Position numbers and translations under genes: made by a program
The notes under the pieces: model-generated
The model's database searches: none
The model's input: the letters and a program-made list of their open reading frames with translations, nothing else
What the model was told of the DNA's origin: nothing
Source of the DNA: Oscillospiraceae bacterium
GTDB lineage: Bacteria; Bacillota; Clostridia; Oscillospirales; Acutalibacteraceae
Assembly: GCA_031267335.1 (NCBI GenBank)
Contig: JAIRZH010000144.1
Location: forward strand, 1-22,236
Direction: 5' to 3'
Length of the DNA stretch: 22,236 bases
Shown here: positions 1 through 7,958 of the stretch, one piece after another
How positions within the stretch are numbered: the first letter of the stretch is position 1
Layout: each line of letters opens with the position of its first letter

Positions 1-108
1 TTTAGACGTAAGACTTGTGTAGTTTCACGTTCTTTGCAAATGATTGAGCTAACTACAATGCTATATGCTGCTATACATGTTAACAGAATGATAGATATAG
101 TTATTTAG
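1..108 (+). pseudogene. C-terminal fragment of a transposase (partial at window edge)
   Basis: Frame 1 is open from the first base and ends in TAG at 106-108, giving 35 residues containing RRKTCVVSRSLQMIE. This Arg-Lys-Thr...Ser-Arg-Ser pattern resembles the extreme C-terminus of IS1-type DDE transposases, but the piece is too short to assign a family firmly. The rest lies outside the window, so whether the element is intact cannot be judged. It sits just before a nested hairpin element, so the left edge of the window is a cluster of mobile DNA. The transposase call itself is an inference from a short motif. Confidence 0.4.
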
Positions 109-125
109 GAAACACTCCCCATATT

Positions 126-360
126 TAGAGCCTATTTCTAAAAAAAATAAACAATACTAATAAATCAAAAAAATATTTGAAATTTTAGGGCCTATTTTCA
201 CTATTTAAAATGACAAAATTTCGAGTAATTTTTGGTTTGAATAAGGAAAATTTTTTTACAATACTGACGTATTGTAAAAAAATTTAACGTAGTATAAATC
301 AAAAAGTACCGAAATATGGTCGTTAAACAGTAGTGGGAACAGGGGCCCAGATAGGCTCTA
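126..360. mobile_element. Nested TA-flanked MITE-like element at the 3' end of lepA
   Basis: A perfect 10-bp inverted repeat, TAGAGCCTAT at 126-135 and its complement at 351-360, bounds the element, with TA at both outer edges. Inside it, starting after TA at 186-187, is a second copy of the MITE family seen at 18165 and 21521: left end GGGCCTATTTTCACTATTT and right end GTGGGAACAGGGGCCC near 335-349. The inner copy carries the family's internal blocks (TTTCGAGTAATTTTTGG; AGTACCGAAATATGG) and an extra perfect 14-bp hairpin at 251-264/269-282. No TA follows the inner right end, so exact nesting is uncertain. The outer right end supplies the G of the lepA TAG stop codon. The hairpins could also end lepA transcripts, but that is inference. 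Confidence 0.7.
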
Positions 361-2163
361 AGATAGATCGGTCTTCAAAACTGAAAGAAAAGCATTTTTC
401 GGTATATCTATATTACCAAATTTTCGCATACGCTTTTTACCTTCTTTTTGTTTTTCTAAAAGTTTTCTTTTTCTGGTTATATCTCCGCCGTAACATTTTG
501 CTATAACATCTTTTCGAAACGGGCTTACTGTTTCACGTGCTATTACTTTACCGTTTATATAAGCTTGAATAGCGATGGCAAATTGTTGCCTTGGAATTTT
601 TTCTTTAAGTTTTTTAGCGATTTTTTTTCCTTGCGAATACGCTTTGCTTTCGTGAACAATAAGCGAAAAAGCATCAACAATGTTCCCGGCGATCATAATA
701 TCAAGTTTTACAAGATTTGATTTACAATAACCTTGTAATTCGTAATCAAACGAGGCATAGCCTTTTGTTTTTGATTTAAGTGTATCAAAAAAATCATATA
801 CGATTTCATTCAAAGGTAATTTATAACTTACATTTACTCTATCGGAATTAATATATTTAATTTCAATAAATTCTCCACGACGATCTTGGCAAAGTTCCAT
901 TATACAACCAATAAATTCAGCTGGTGCATAAATATTTGCATTTACTATTGGTTCTTCTGTATTTTCGATTTTATCATTGCTTGGATAATCAGATGGATTA
1001 TCAATAAATACCGTTTCCCCAGTGTTTTTGTTAATTTTATAAACTACGCTCGGAGCTGTTAAAATTAAATTTAAGAAATATTCGCGTTCAAGGCGTTCAC
1101 AAATAATTTCCATATGCAAAAGTCCTAAAAATCCACAACGAAAACCAAACCCTAAAGCCGTAGAGCTTTCTTGTTCGAAAGTTACAGAAGCATCATTTAA
1201 ACGTAATTTTTCAAGTGCATCTTTTAAAAATTTGTATTTAGCACCGTCTGCTGGATAAACTCCACAAAAAACCATAGGCTTTACAGCACGATATCCCGGA
1301 AGTGCGTTTTCGGTCATATTTTCTACAAGTGTTATTGTATCTCCAACACGAGCCTCGGAAACATTTTTAATAGACGCAGCAACATAGCCCACTTGGCCTA
1401 CGCTTAAACTTTGAGTGCTTTTTCTATGAGTCGGAAGAAGAAATCCGCATTCAGTAACAGTAAATTCAGAGCCTGTAGATAAAAATTTTATTTTATCTCC
1501 GGTTTTAACTGTTCCATCGACAATTCTTACATAAACGATGACGCCCATATATGGATCATAAAATGAATCAAAAACTAAAGCTTTTAGCGGATTTTTTATC
1601 TCGCCTTTGGGTGAAGAAACATTTTTTATAATAAGCTCTAATACTTTTTGGACATTCAAACCGGTTTTTGCCGAAATACAAGGCGCGTCCATCGCAGAAA
1701 TACCAATAACATTTTCTATTTCATTAATAACTCGTTTTGGATCTGAATTCGGTAAATCGATTTTGTTTATTACTGGGAAAATTTCTAATCCTGCATCGAT
1801 CGCAAGATAAGTATTGGCTACAGTTTGGGCTTCGACTCCTTGGGTAGCATCAACGACAAGAATCGCTCCTTCGCATGCCGATAAACAACGTGAAACTTCG
1901 TAATTAAAATCTACATGTCCGGGAGTATCTATTAAATTTAAAACATAATTTTCTTTGTTAAATTTATAAAATAACGTTACAGCACGTGATTTAATAGTTA
2001 TTCCACGTTCTTTTTCGATTTCCATATTATCTAAAATTTGATCAGACATTTGACGTTTTTCTACAGAACATGTCAATTCTAAAATTCTATCAGCTAGCGT
2101 TGACTTTCCGTGATCAATATGAGCAATGATACAAAAATTTCTTATATTTTCTTTATGATTCAT
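358..2163 (-). CDS. lepA: Elongation factor 4 (LepA), ribosomal back-translocase GTPase
   Basis: A translational GTPase that binds the ribosome and is thought to act on stalled or mistranslocated complexes. At 601 residues it is full length. The G motifs are intact: AHIDHGKST at 14-22, ERGITIKS at 52-59, DTPGH at 79-83, NKID at 133-136 and SAKTG near 163. The EF-G-like domains and the LepA-specific C-terminal domain (FRKD, GGDITRKRKLLEKQKEGKKRM) follow. The ATG at 2163 has an AAAGGAAA ribosome site overlapping the end of the upstream lipase-like gene, whose stop lies 1 bp away, so the two are probably translated from one message. The gene ends VLKTDLS, close to the normal family end, and its TAG stop is built from TA plus the first base of the adjoining MITE. 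Confidence 0.97.
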   Translation of the reverse strand: MNHKENIRNFCIIAHIDHGKSTLADRILELTCSVEKRQMSDQILDNMEIEKERGITIKSRAVTLFYKFNKENYVLNLIDTPGHVDFNYEVSRCLSACEGAILVVDATQGVEAQTVANTYLAIDAGLEIFPVINKIDLPNSDPKRVINEIENVIGISAMDAPCISAKTGLNVQKVLELIIKNVSSPKGEIKNPLKALVFDSFYDPYMGVIVYVRIVDGTVKTGDKIKFLSTGSEFTVTECGFLLPTHRKSTQSLSVGQVGYVAASIKNVSEARVGDTITLVENMTENALPGYRAVKPMVFCGVYPADGAKYKFLKDALEKLRLNDASVTFEQESSTALGFGFRCGFLGLLHMEIICERLEREYFLNLILTAPSVVYKINKNTGETVFIDNPSDYPSNDKIENTEEPIVNANIYAPAEFIGCIMELCQDRRGEFIEIKYINSDRVNVSYKLPLNEIVYDFFDTLKSKTKGYASFDYELQGYCKSNLVKLDIMIAGNIVDAFSLIVHESKAYSQGKKIAKKLKEKIPRQQFAIAIQAYINGKVIARETVSPFRKDVIAKCYGGDITRKRKLLEKQKEGKKRMRKFGNIDIPKNAFLSVLKTDLS

Positions 2164-2164
2164 T

Positions 2165-3241
2165 TTATATTTTTCCTTTTTGATCGTCTTTGGTCGAACT
2201 TTGTAAATCGTTTGGTTCTATAGGATTTTTCGTTTTAGACTCTGGCAACATGAATCTCTTTATAAGAAAAAAATAAAAAAGTTCATGAGTACCCATAAAA
2301 ATGTCGATGGCTTTTTTGCCTATAGTATTATTTTTATTTTCAAGATTAAATGAATATATATGCCCAAAATGATATCCAATTTTTGAAGCTTTATCGTTTT
2401 CTATGCGAAAATTTAAAGCATTAATACCGAGAAAACGTTTTTTAACTTTATTTTTTAAATTTTGGCTACAACCTAAACTGTTAAAAGTAAATAATCCGAT
2501 TTTCTTTCTAAAATTTTCAGCTACTTCTTCATCATAATCACTAATTTTATCAGCGAATTCATTCATTAATCTGGCAAATTTTACAGAAGCATACGTAGCT
2601 AACAATCCGCCGAGGGAATGGCCTGTAAATAAAAAAATATCATATTTTTCATTTATTTTCGGTTGATTATAAAGAGTCCACGCGCATCCTTCGGCAAGTT
2701 TTGCTTGCCGATGTGGAACAATAATAGAAAACAAAAGGTATACTAAATTTTCTTGCCATGTTGTTTGAGTTGCAGTGCCACGAAATGCTATTACTAAACA
2801 TTTGTCTTTACCCCAAAATTGTGCATAGAAATCTTCAAGTTTACATTCCCCGACCAATTCCCAGCCCTGAAGTTCTTCTTCGTTAATATTACAGTCTTTA
2901 TATTTTGCAAAACCTGGATCATCTTCAAGCTTCTTTAAACAATCAGAGGCATAAAATTTCTGATCATCAGTGTTATTTTCGTTTTTTTGATCATCTAAAA
3001 TTTTAATAGGACCACAGTATGATAAAACAGAAAATATTAAAAGAACACGTTCAGTGACTTCGCCGAAAATAGCAGGTTGAATAAAGTTTTGGTCATCTCC
3101 GTTTTGTTGTATTTTTTGTATTAAATTATCGGTTTTAGAACTATCGAATTGTTCGGTGGCAAAAATATTAATTTGAATACTAAAAAGTTTTACGAAAATC
3201 AAAATTATACTTAAAAGAAATCTTTTTTTAAATTTAAGCAA
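2165..3241 (-). CDS. Secreted class 3 lipase-like alpha/beta hydrolase
   Basis: 358 residues. Residues 5-28 form a basic-hydrophobic export signal. The body matches the lipase class 3 fold: oxyanion-hole block IAFRGT at 151-156, nucleophile elbow GHSLGG at 207-212 with Ser209, then TFNSLGCSQN at 252-261. RIENDKASKI near 279 supplies a candidate catalytic Asp (D283), and GYHFGHIY near 289 a candidate His. The substrate is unknown; family members cleave acyl-glycerols or phospholipids. The start is TTG, with GGAG about 11 bases upstream; no ATG fits the signal peptide. It lies immediately upstream of lepA with a 1-bp gap, an unusual partner for a housekeeping GTPase. If the organism is host-associated, a secreted lipase could act on host membranes or food lipids, which is inference. 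Confidence 0.78.
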   Translation of the reverse strand: MLKFKKRFLLSIILIFVKLFSIQINIFATEQFDSSKTDNLIQKIQQNGDDQNFIQPAIFGEVTERVLLIFSVLSYCGPIKILDDQKNENNTDDQKFYASDCLKKLEDDPGFAKYKDCNINEEELQGWELVGECKLEDFYAQFWGKDKCLVIAFRGTATQTTWQENLVYLLFSIIVPHRQAKLAEGCAWTLYNQPKINEKYDIFLFTGHSLGGLLATYASVKFARLMNEFADKISDYDEEVAENFRKKIGLFTFNSLGCSQNLKNKVKKRFLGINALNFRIENDKASKIGYHFGHIYSFNLENKNNTIGKKAIDIFMGTHELFYFFLIKRFMLPESKTKNPIEPNDLQSSTKDDQKGKI

Positions 3242-3417
3242 TTATTTTCAACTCCATATCTATAAAAACATATACTGAAAATATCATAAAAAAACAAATT
3301 TGTAAAAAACAATTATAATCTCCGCGGTTATTATTTAGAATTTTCGAATATTAGACTTCTCACACAATTAAAAATGGATAAATTATAAAAATTGTAAAAA
3401 ATTGTGTTTTAATTTGT

Positions 3418-4658
3418 TTAAAGATAGGTCCTTAAATATTTTTTTGTTAAATGTTTGTAATTTTCAACTCCGGGCTGATTAAATGGATTTAAGCCTAATA
3501 ATAACGCTGAAAGTATACAAGATTTTTCGAAAAAGAAAATTATTTTGCCGAGTTCAAATTCATTAAATTCTTCGAATTTTAAAATCATACATGGTACACC
3601 TCCGTTTGAATGTGCTTCCACTGTACTTTCAAAAATTTTAGAATTTATATAATGAAAAGATTTGCCCGAAATTAAACTATTGGTTTTGTTTATTGGTATT
3701 ATCGCGTCTTTTCCTGGTTTTTCGGAAAACAAAAAAGTCTCAAATAAAATTTTTGATCCTTCTTGTATAAATTGGCCTAAAGAATGTAAATCTGTAGAAA
3801 ATAACGCAGAAGTTGGAAAAATTCCTTTACCGTTTTTCCCTTCGCTTTCGCCAAATAACTGTTTCCACCATTCCGAAAAAAATTAAGGCGTTGGTCAAAA
3901 ACAGCTAATATTTCCACAGGGTATCCTAATTTATATAGGCATATCCTAGATGCTGCGTATTTAAAACATATATTATTTTTTGGGTCGAAAATTTTAAGTT
4001 TATGGCTAATTTTTTTGGCACCTTCGAATAATAAGTCTATATTCGTTCCACTGATAGCGATCGGCAATAAACCAGCTGCAGAAAGTACTGAAAATCGGCC
4101 TCCAATATTATCTGGGATTGTAAAAATTTCCCATTTTTTTTCGACAGCTCTATTTTTAAGGCTACCGGTTTCGCCTGTGACAGCGGTTATTCTTTCGTTT
4201 GCTTTAGAACCATACTTTTTTTCCATGAATTCGATTATTAATTCTAATGCAGAATTAATTTCTAGGGTTTCACCTGATTTAGAAATTACAATAACCCAAA
4301 TACTTTTATTTTTATATTTTTCAATAGTATCCAAAATTGGTTCAGCGTTCATACTATTGCCTAAAAAAATAATGAAATCATTTTTTGGATTCAAAAATTC
4401 AATTGCCATTTTTGCCCCAAGATAAGAACCGCCAATTCCAATAACCAATACAATGTCAGTCTGAGATCTAATTTTTATTGCCGCGGATTTAATTTCTTCA
4501 TTTATATTTGAATGTAGACAATCTATGCACCCAAGCATTTCAGAACCAAGGCACGAACGATTTTCGATGCTTTTATCGATTTCAATCAAGAGATTTTGGA
4601 CATTATCATAATCAGGTTCAGGAATAATTTTTTTTAAATAATCATTGTTAAAAATCAT
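3418..4658 (-). pseudogene. pgi: Glucose-6-phosphate isomerase, single frameshift in a homopolymer
   Basis: Two reading frames together give a near-complete Bacillus-type isomerase (fructose-6-P/glucose-6-P, glycolysis). Frame one starts with ATG at 4658 and carries VIGIGGSYLGAK, the sugar-phosphate-binding ISKSGETLE and IGGRFSVLS up to VFDQRLNFF. The frame then slips at the A7 run at 3876-3882 (T7 on the coding strand). The next frame continues SEWWKQLFGESEGK, then TDLHSLGQ, and ends with LNPFNQPGVENYKHL at 3418. Restoring one T gives about 413 codons, somewhat shorter than the roughly 450 of B. subtilis. The catalytic Glu in GESEGK and the His in DLHSLGQ lie after the slip, so the unshifted product should be inactive. 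No other disruption is visible, which suggests a very recent mutation, polymerase slippage that restores the frame, or a sequencing error. Confidence 0.9.
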
Positions 4659-4709
4659 TTTAAATCCATTATTAAATTTTGTTTAAATTAAATTATTAAT
4701 TATCAAATA

Positions 4710-5381
4710 TCAAAAATTTAATTCCTCAAGTTCATTAAACAATTTTGAATATTGTTCTATTGTAAGTTCTTTAAAATTGTTGATTTTATATTTTTTTCGG
4801 ATTTTTTGGTAGATTTCAGGATCTTTGTTAGCACAATTTGTATTTATTATTTTTTCTAAATTAGCAACTTCAAAATCTGAAATTTTTTCAGTCTCATTTT
4901 CTGGAAGATCTTCGCCAGCGTAAATATATAACCCTAAACCATGCCTAGCTAAAGCTTTAGTTAAACTCCTTTGTATTGCTCTATTAGCATCAAAACTAGT
5001 GATATTTTCAAGTTTAATCGAACAATTCTTTGAATCCATTACTGGTAAATATTCAATATGTTCTAACTGATTTATCGTAACTCCGGTTTTTACCCAGCAA
5101 GTTTTACCATCTGTATGATAAAAAAGGCCATCATGATTTTCGTAAATTTTGTAATTTGTATCTGGAAATTTTTTTTTAACTTCTGCCCAAGCATAGGTCC
5201 AAGAAAGATAACTTAAGCCATTTTTTTGTCTTATATGTTCATTGACATTAATTTTAAATAAAGTTTCAAAAATTGATTTCTGTTTATCGAAAATTTGATT
5301 TGAATTTAATTCATTTAATAATTGATCTGATTCTGAATTTTCTTTTTGGTCAACAGAAGATTGATTTAATGATTTATCCAA
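4710..5381 (-). CDS. DUF1071/Sak-type single-strand DNA annealing protein (phage-like recombinase)
   Basis: 223 residues. The core matches DUF1071 proteins of phages and prophages, one of the single-strand annealing families that pair complementary ssDNA during phage recombination. Visible blocks are NGLSYLSWTYAWAEVKKKFP at 54-73, CWVKTGVTIN at 95-104, EHIEYLPVMD at 107-116 and AIQRSLTKALARHGLGLYIY at 135-154. Residues 1-35 are a polar, Ser/Asn/Gln-rich tail. The start is TTG, with GAGG about 11 bases upstream. No other phage gene (SSB, terminase, integrase) is visible around it, so it stands alone between pgi and rnpM. It may be a prophage relic kept by the cell for its own recombination, which is inference. 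The family assignment is by recognised motif, not search. Confidence 0.75.
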   Translation of the reverse strand: MDKSLNQSSVDQKENSESDQLLNELNSNQIFDKQKSIFETLFKINVNEHIRQKNGLSYLSWTYAWAEVKKKFPDTNYKIYENHDGLFYHTDGKTCWVKTGVTINQLEHIEYLPVMDSKNCSIKLENITSFDANRAIQRSLTKALARHGLGLYIYAGEDLPENETEKISDFEVANLEKIINTNCANKDPEIYQKIRKKYKINNFKELTIEQYSKLFNELEELNF

Positions 5382-5437
5382 AATTTTAAAAACCTCGTAT
5401 GGAATTTTATTTTTTAAATTCTTAATAACTTGTTTTA

Positions 5438-5545
5438 ATTAAGGATTGTTTTCACTATTTGAGTTGAATGGGTAGTACGAAAGCCTGTCTGATATCTCTG
5501 AAATAGCGTATATTTAGCCAAAATTTTTGAAAATAAATTTTGGAT
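5438..5545. repeat. Degenerate remnants of two repeat families in the spacer
   Basis: After a TA at 5440-5441, GTTTTCACTATTTGAG at 5448-5463 matches the left end of the family-1 MITE (compare 188 and 16190), but no matching right end is visible. From 5482, GCCTGTCTGATATCTCTGAA and AGCGTATATTTA resemble the left arm of the inverted-repeat element at 7118. Both look truncated. The remainder of this 194-bp spacer shows nothing else. Confidence 0.45.
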
Positions 5546-5575
5546 AAGCTTAACACATTATTTAATTTAAAGAAA

Positions 5576-5851
5576 TTATTTTTTAATAAAAACAAAACTT
5601 GATATTTTCTCATAAATTTCATCGCTTATTTTACACGAAAAAACTTTTTCGAGCCTACGTGATTTTTTAATACGATTTATGCATTTTAAATCATCACAAA
5701 TATAAGCACTACGGCCATCGAGATATTTAGATTCGCCTACATTTAACACTGTTATTTTAATTTCAAGAAATATTTTAGGAGTTCGGCAAATTCTTATGAA
5801 ATCAGTTTTAATTTTATTTTTTCCACAAGCAATACATTTTCTTATAAGCAT
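5576..5851 (-). CDS. rnpM: RnpM/YlxR family RNA-binding protein (DUF448)
   Basis: 91 residues, full family length. It opens with the YlxR hallmark RKCIACGKNK (Cys6, Cys9), then FIRICRTP, DGRSAYICDDLKC at 45-57 (family GRGAY) and basic KKSRRLEKVF. In B. subtilis this small protein modulates RNase P. The gene is normally inside nusA-rnpM-rplGA-infB. Here it is separated from that cluster and follows hinT by 26 bp on the same strand, so it is probably co-transcribed with hinT. ATG start at 5851 with only a weak GGA upstream. Confidence 0.88.
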   Translation of the reverse strand: MLIRKCIACGKNKIKTDFIRICRTPKIFLEIKITVLNVGESKYLDGRSAYICDDLKCINRIKKSRRLEKVFSCKISDEIYEKISSFVFIKK

Positions 5852-5877
5852 TATTTAAATTCCAAAAACTAAAATTT

Positions 5878-6213
5878 TTATCCAGGCGGCCAATTCATTT
5901 TACGATTGCCTAAAATATGAAAATGCATATGCATTACACTCTGACCTGCACTTGGCCCTATATTACTAACTATTCTATAATCTTTTAAATTAAATTTTAA
6001 AACAATTTTTGGAATATTTTCAAAAATTTGCTTTATATAAATACTATTATTTTCATTAATTTCATTTACTGAATCAATATGTTTTTTAGGGATAATTAGT
6101 ATATGGAAAGGAGCTACTGGATTTAAATCTTCAAAACTAATAGTTAAATCATCTTCAAAAATAATTTTAGTGTTTATTTCTTTTTTAAAAATTTTACAAA
6201 AAATACATTCCAT
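5878..6213 (-). CDS. hinT: HIT-family nucleotide hydrolase (HinT-like)
   Basis: 111 residues, complete. The histidine-triad active site is HMHFHILG (His95, 97, 99), followed by the typical C-terminal WPPG. Cys3, Cys6 and His45 match the zinc-binding pattern of many bacterial HIT proteins. Relatives hydrolyse purine nucleoside phosphoramidates and aminoacyl-adenylates in the cytoplasm. The ATG at 6213 has a good GAGGTAA site six bases upstream, the clearest translation signal in this minus-strand group. It heads a probable two-gene unit with rnpM. Confidence 0.93.
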   Translation of the reverse strand: MECIFCKIFKKEINTKIIFEDDLTISFEDLNPVAPFHILIIPKKHIDSVNEINENNSIYIKQIFENIPKIVLKFNLKDYRIVSNIGPSAGQSVMHMHFHILGNRKMNWPPG

Positions 6214-6806
6214 AAACCGTTACCTCAAAAAAATTTTAGTTTTAATCTTTATTAACTATCTAAAGTTAAAATATCTTAATACAATTGAAAGATTTTGATA
6301 ATTCTGAAAATACACACTAAATTTATAGCCTGTTTTTAATTTTTTGTTAAATCGATTTTGAATTTAGTTGATTTTACGGCTTTTGAAGAATCGTTTTATT
6401 TCAACAACTCAGGCCAATTATAAGTGGAAATATTTTGAATACGTCTCTAAGTCCTTTAAAAGTATATCAGCATTTTTTAATATTTTATTGCCAATTTCTT
6501 GTATTTTATATCATAAGATACGTTTATTTTTATAACATAATTTACAAGTTATTTTCAAATTTTTTTTAATTAAGTTATTATAGCCATACTCTTTAATATG
6601 TATTTTGATAAATTTAAATATATAGCTATGACGTTTAAAAAAAATTAATAGCTATATCACGCGTTTTTTTGTAATAACTATGATATGCTTTTCATTTTAG
6701 TTTGTTTATAAACTTTTTTTTTCAAACAACATAGCTATAACAAATAACGTCAAATTCGCAAAAAAAAATTGACTTTTATTTTTTTAAAACGAAAATGAAA
6801 GATATT
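6214..6806. other. AT-rich divergent spacer between hinT and the tRNAs, with 26-bp-spaced repeats
   Basis: No reading frame of interest on either strand. The right half holds four copies of TAgCTAT starting at 6623, 6649, 6675 (TAACTAT) and 6732. The first three are exactly 26 bases apart, each followed by an A/T tract, and copies two and three also by a GCG/TGC-T run. A TTGACT box at 6769-6774 is followed 16 bases later by GAAAAT, a weak but suitably placed promoter for the tRNAs. The left half shows nothing I can name. Confidence 0.5.
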
Positions 6807-6881
6807 GGCTCGGTGGTCAAGAGGTTAAGACACTGCCCTTTCACGGCGGTAACACGGGTTCGATTCCCGTCCGAGTCACCA
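6807..6881 (+). tRNA. tRNA-Glu (anticodon TTC), CCA encoded
   Basis: 75 nt cloverleaf. The acceptor GGCTCGG pairs with CCGAGTC (one G-U), and the D arm contains GGTGGTCAAGAGGTTAAGAC. Anticodon stem CTGCC/GGCGG encloses loop CTTTCAC, so the anticodon is TTC. The T arm is ACGGG-TTCGATT-CCCGT. Discriminator A is followed by an encoded CCA. It reads GAA and GAG codons. Confidence 0.97.
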
Positions 6882-6901
6882 TTTTAATAAACACTACATA
6901 A

Positions 6902-6978
6902 GGACATATAGCTCAGTTGGTTAGAGCGTTCGTTTCACACGCGAGAGGTCATAGGTTCAAGTCCTGTTATGTCCACCA
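6902..6978 (+). tRNA. tRNA-Val (anticodon CAC), CCA encoded
   Basis: 77 nt, 20 bp after tRNA-Glu and probably co-transcribed. The acceptor GGACATA pairs perfectly with TATGTCC. Anticodon stem TTCGT/GCGAG (with wobble pairs) closes loop TTCACAC, giving anticodon CAC, which reads only GTG. The T arm is ATAGG-TTCAAGT-CCTGT. The alternative register with anticodon TCA was rejected because its stem has mismatches. Confidence 0.93.
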
Positions 6979-7117
6979 TTGAAAAATAAACAAAATTATA
7001 AATCACGGGCAATCAGAAATGAATTTTGGGAAAAATCAAAGATCATGCAACGAATCATAAGCGCGATCCAAATATAAAGAATATAAAAACACAATCAGTG
7101 GAGGAAAAAAACTTTTA

Positions 7118-7281
7118 AAGTCTGTCCAATATTTCTAAAGCAGCGCATATTTAATTAAAATTTTTAAAATTCTGTATTATTTGCCGGTTAAATACGTCAG
7201 CATTTACCTTATTCGCGCTTTAAATTTTAAAAATTTTATCATAAAATCTGCATTGCTAAGAAATATATTAAACAAGGATTT
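7118..7281. repeat. Imperfect long inverted-repeat element (second MITE-like family)
   Basis: The left arm at 7118-7171 (AAGTCTGTCCAATATTTCTA, then AGCGCATATTTAATTAAAA) is mirrored by the complement of about 7212-7281, which reads AATATATTTCTTAGCAATGC and then AAAATTTTTAAAATTT. The arms are over 50 bp, with a short GC-richer centre at about 7172-7211. A partial copy of the left arm occurs at 5482. The terminal GTCTGTCC resembles the end of the IS5-family remnant at 16552 (GACCTGTCC), so it may be mobilised by a related transposase. It fills the tRNA-Val to rpmJ spacer; no gene lies in 6979-7405. A possible rpmJ promoter (TTGATA at 7346) has no convincing -10 box. Confidence 0.55.
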
Positions 7282-7405
7282 TAAAAATTATTTGATAAAA
7301 TTTGTGATTTGACCTAAAACTTTAAGTTGTGTTATTTTTATTTTTTTGATATATTTTAAAAACTTATATTAATAAAATTTATTTTTAGCATCAGGAGGTG
7401 GTAAA

Positions 7406-7519
7406 ATGAAGGTAAGAGCATCTGTTAAAAAAATTTGTGATAAGTGCCATGTTATTATTAGGAAAAGAAGAGTTATGGTAATTTGTTCAAATCCTAAACA
7501 CAAACAAAGACAAGGTTAA
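7406..7519 (+). CDS. rpmJ: 50S ribosomal protein L36 (zinc-ribbon form)
   Basis: 37 residues, MKVRASVKKICDKCHVIIRK onward. Cys11, Cys14, Cys27 and His32 make the zinc-binding set. A strong AGGAGGTG site at 7393-7400 fixes the ATG. It is the first gene of the rpmJ-rpsM-rpsK-rpsD-rpoA-rplQ block. The usual upstream neighbours (infA, map, adk, secY) are absent; a repeat element and tRNAs sit there instead. Confidence 0.97.
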   Translation: MKVRASVKKICDKCHVIIRKRRVMVICSNPKHKQRQG

Positions 7520-7539
7520 ATTATTCAGGAGGTGTATTA

Positions 7540-7923
7540 ATGGCGCGTATATCGGGCGTGGATTTACCTGCGAAGAAACGTATTGAATGCGGATTGACAT
7601 ATATCTATGGAATTGGTCATAATGCCGCTTGTGATATTTTAAAAAAAACAGGTATTAATCCTGATATAAGATGCGAGAATCTTGATGAAAGCGATATTGC
7701 AAAAATCAGAGATTGTATCAATGAAAGTTATAAGATCGAAGGAGATTTGAGAAGAGAAGTTTCGCTTAATATCAAGCGGCTTGTCGAGATCGGTTCCTAT
7801 CGTGGTTCTAGACATACGAGAGGTCTTCCAGTTCGTGGGCAAAATACAAAAAATAACTCCCATACACGCAAAGGCCCAAAAAAGACCGTTGCGAATAAGA
7901 AAAAAGCTGATGCTAAAAAATAA
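7540..7923 (+). CDS. rpsM: 30S ribosomal protein S13
   Basis: 127 residues, slightly longer than the usual 121 or so because of a Lys/Ala-rich tail. It starts MARISGVDLPAKKRIE and has the helix-two-turn-helix IYGIGHNAACDIL and the C-terminal RGLPVRGQ...THTRKGPKK-type sequence that contacts tRNA in the ribosomal P site and the S19/L5 bridges. AGGAGGTG lies at 7527-7534. It follows rpmJ by 20 bp. Confidence 0.98.
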   Translation: MARISGVDLPAKKRIECGLTYIYGIGHNAACDILKKTGINPDIRCENLDESDIAKIRDCINESYKIEGDLRREVSLNIKRLVEIGSYRGSRHTRGLPVRGQNTKNNSHTRKGPKKTVANKKKADAKK

Positions 7924-7958
7924 GTTAATAAAAATTTTTAAAAAAAATGAGGTGACTT

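Noticed and set aside
3301..3417. Terminator for pgi in the spacer before the lipase gene
   Set aside because: Only a weak ACACAATT inverted repeat with a very large AT loop is present; no convincing stem and T-run.
6623..6740. Regularly spaced repeats as a CRISPR array
   Set aside because: The repeated unit is only about 7 bases and the intervals are A/T tracts that partly resemble each other; no cas gene is nearby.
6902..6978. Second tRNA as a TCA-anticodon suppressor
   Set aside because: That register gives a mismatched anticodon stem; the CAC register pairs fully and fits tRNA-Val.
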